Below are positions 63,785-64,000 of a DNA stretch of 64,000 nucleotides, piece by piece. The stretch's first letter is position 1, and the number at the start of each line of letters is the position of its first letter. The notes beneath the pieces were generated by a model. It was given only the letters and a program-made list of their open reading frames with translations, searched no databases and was not told the DNA's origin. A program made the position numbers and the translations under genes. The stretch lies in assembly GCF_000355675.1 (NCBI RefSeq), contig NC_020888.1, positions 276,001 through 340,000 of the forward strand, in the 5' to 3' direction. The DNA is from Thalassolituus oleivorans MIL-1. GTDB taxonomy: Bacteria > Pseudomonadota > Gammaproteobacteria > Pseudomonadales > Oceanobacteraceae.

Positions 63785-64000
63785 ATGACCGCAACATTAA
63801 TTGCCGATCTCAAAGCCCGTGGTCTCCTAAATCAGGCGACAGCGGACGAGGAACTAATAAACCATCTTGATTCTGGTTGTCGCACACTCTATTGCGGCTT
63901 TGATCCCACGGCTGACAGTCTACACATTGGTAGTCTAGTACCTTTATTAGCTCTGAAGCGTTTCCAGCGAGCTGGCCATAAGCCGATCGCTCTAGTCGGT
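63785..64000 (+). CDS. tyrS: Tyrosyl-tRNA synthetase, 5' part (runs off the window)
   Basis: The first 72 codons of a class I aminoacyl-tRNA synthetase: [20 protein letters not shown], the tyrosine pocket [20 protein letters not shown] (HIGH-like motif HIGS) and [11 protein letters not shown]. The reading frame is open to the window end. The wording of the pocket and the gene context (after the M23 gene) match the TyrS/TyrZ location in Pseudomonas. No strong Shine-Dalgarno is seen before the ATG. Confidence 0.92.
   Translation, partial: MTATLIADLKARGLLNQATADEELINHLDSGCRTLYCGFDPTADSLHIGSLVPLLALKRFQRAGHKPIALVG

Noticed and set aside
1..64000. rRNA, tRNA, CRISPR array, insertion sequence or phage genes
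   Set aside because: None seen: gaps are short and contain no cloverleaf-like sequence, no regularly spaced repeats and no transposase or integrase motifs.

Overview
The window reads as chromosome of a gammaproteobacterium close to the Pseudomonadales/Oceanospirillales, probably aquatic. Two blocks have the same gene order as I recall from Pseudomonas aeruginosa: pyrC'-pyrB-pyrR-ruvX-algH-tonB-gshB-pilGHIJK-chpABC at the left end, and argC-DUF6776-bactofilin-erpA-(DsrE-like)-anmK-M23 peptidase-tyrS at the right end. I see no rRNA, tRNA, CRISPR array, insertion sequence or prophage. Gene density is high and most operons are joined by 1-4 nt stop/start overlaps.

Layout. 68-5859 (minus): pyrimidine genes (a catalytically degenerate dihydroorotase, aspartate carbamoyltransferase, PyrR), then RuvX, AlgH, a TonB protein and glutathione synthetase. 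6133-18340 (plus): a complete Pil-Chp chemosensory operon for type IV pilus twitching/surface sensing, with two response regulators, CheW-like PilI, receptor PilJ, CheR-like PilK, a 2111-residue multi-Hpt CheA hybrid, a CheB-like esterase and a second CheW. 18383-28082 (minus): a nine-gene surface-polysaccharide cluster. Its downstream half is clearly richer in A+T and holds a nucleotidyltransferase, an unusual nucleotidyltransferase-like/kinase fusion, a small HAD phosphatase, a phosphoethanolamine-transferase-like enzyme, a putative glycosyltransferase and an O-antigen ligase. Its upstream half holds a GT2-like enzyme, a sialyltransferase-like protein and a KpsS-like protein. 28281-31966 (minus): the S-adenosylmethionine cycle (ahcY, metK) behind an ArsR-methyltransferase regulator of SahR type. 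32174-36608 (plus): MoxR, DUF58 and transglutaminase trio.

36711-49100: a GST-like protein, topoisomerase III, a lipoprotein, then on the minus strand ilvE, glnE and the potFGHI polyamine importer with hairpins after potF. 49400-58005: PBP1B with a TPR lipoprotein (plus), then on the minus strand a six-TM chemoreceptor, a small membrane protein, hemL and hemJ (haem synthesis) and a ClC-type anion protein with CBS domains. 58117-64000: arginine synthesis, bactofilin, Fe-S carrier, a secreted DsrE-like protein, anhydromuramic acid kinase and an M23 endopeptidase (cell-wall turnover), ending in the first 72 codons of tyrS.

The best candidate for something undescribed is the kinase/nucleotidyltransferase/phosphatase set at 18383-21058. 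It looks like a pathway making a nucleotide-activated head group for a surface glycan. Other points worth checking are the putative SahR operator, the ClC protein with substitutions at the proton and central-anion positions, and the receptor with a histidine-rich membrane domain. Function calls rest on motif recognition by eye; no database search was possible.
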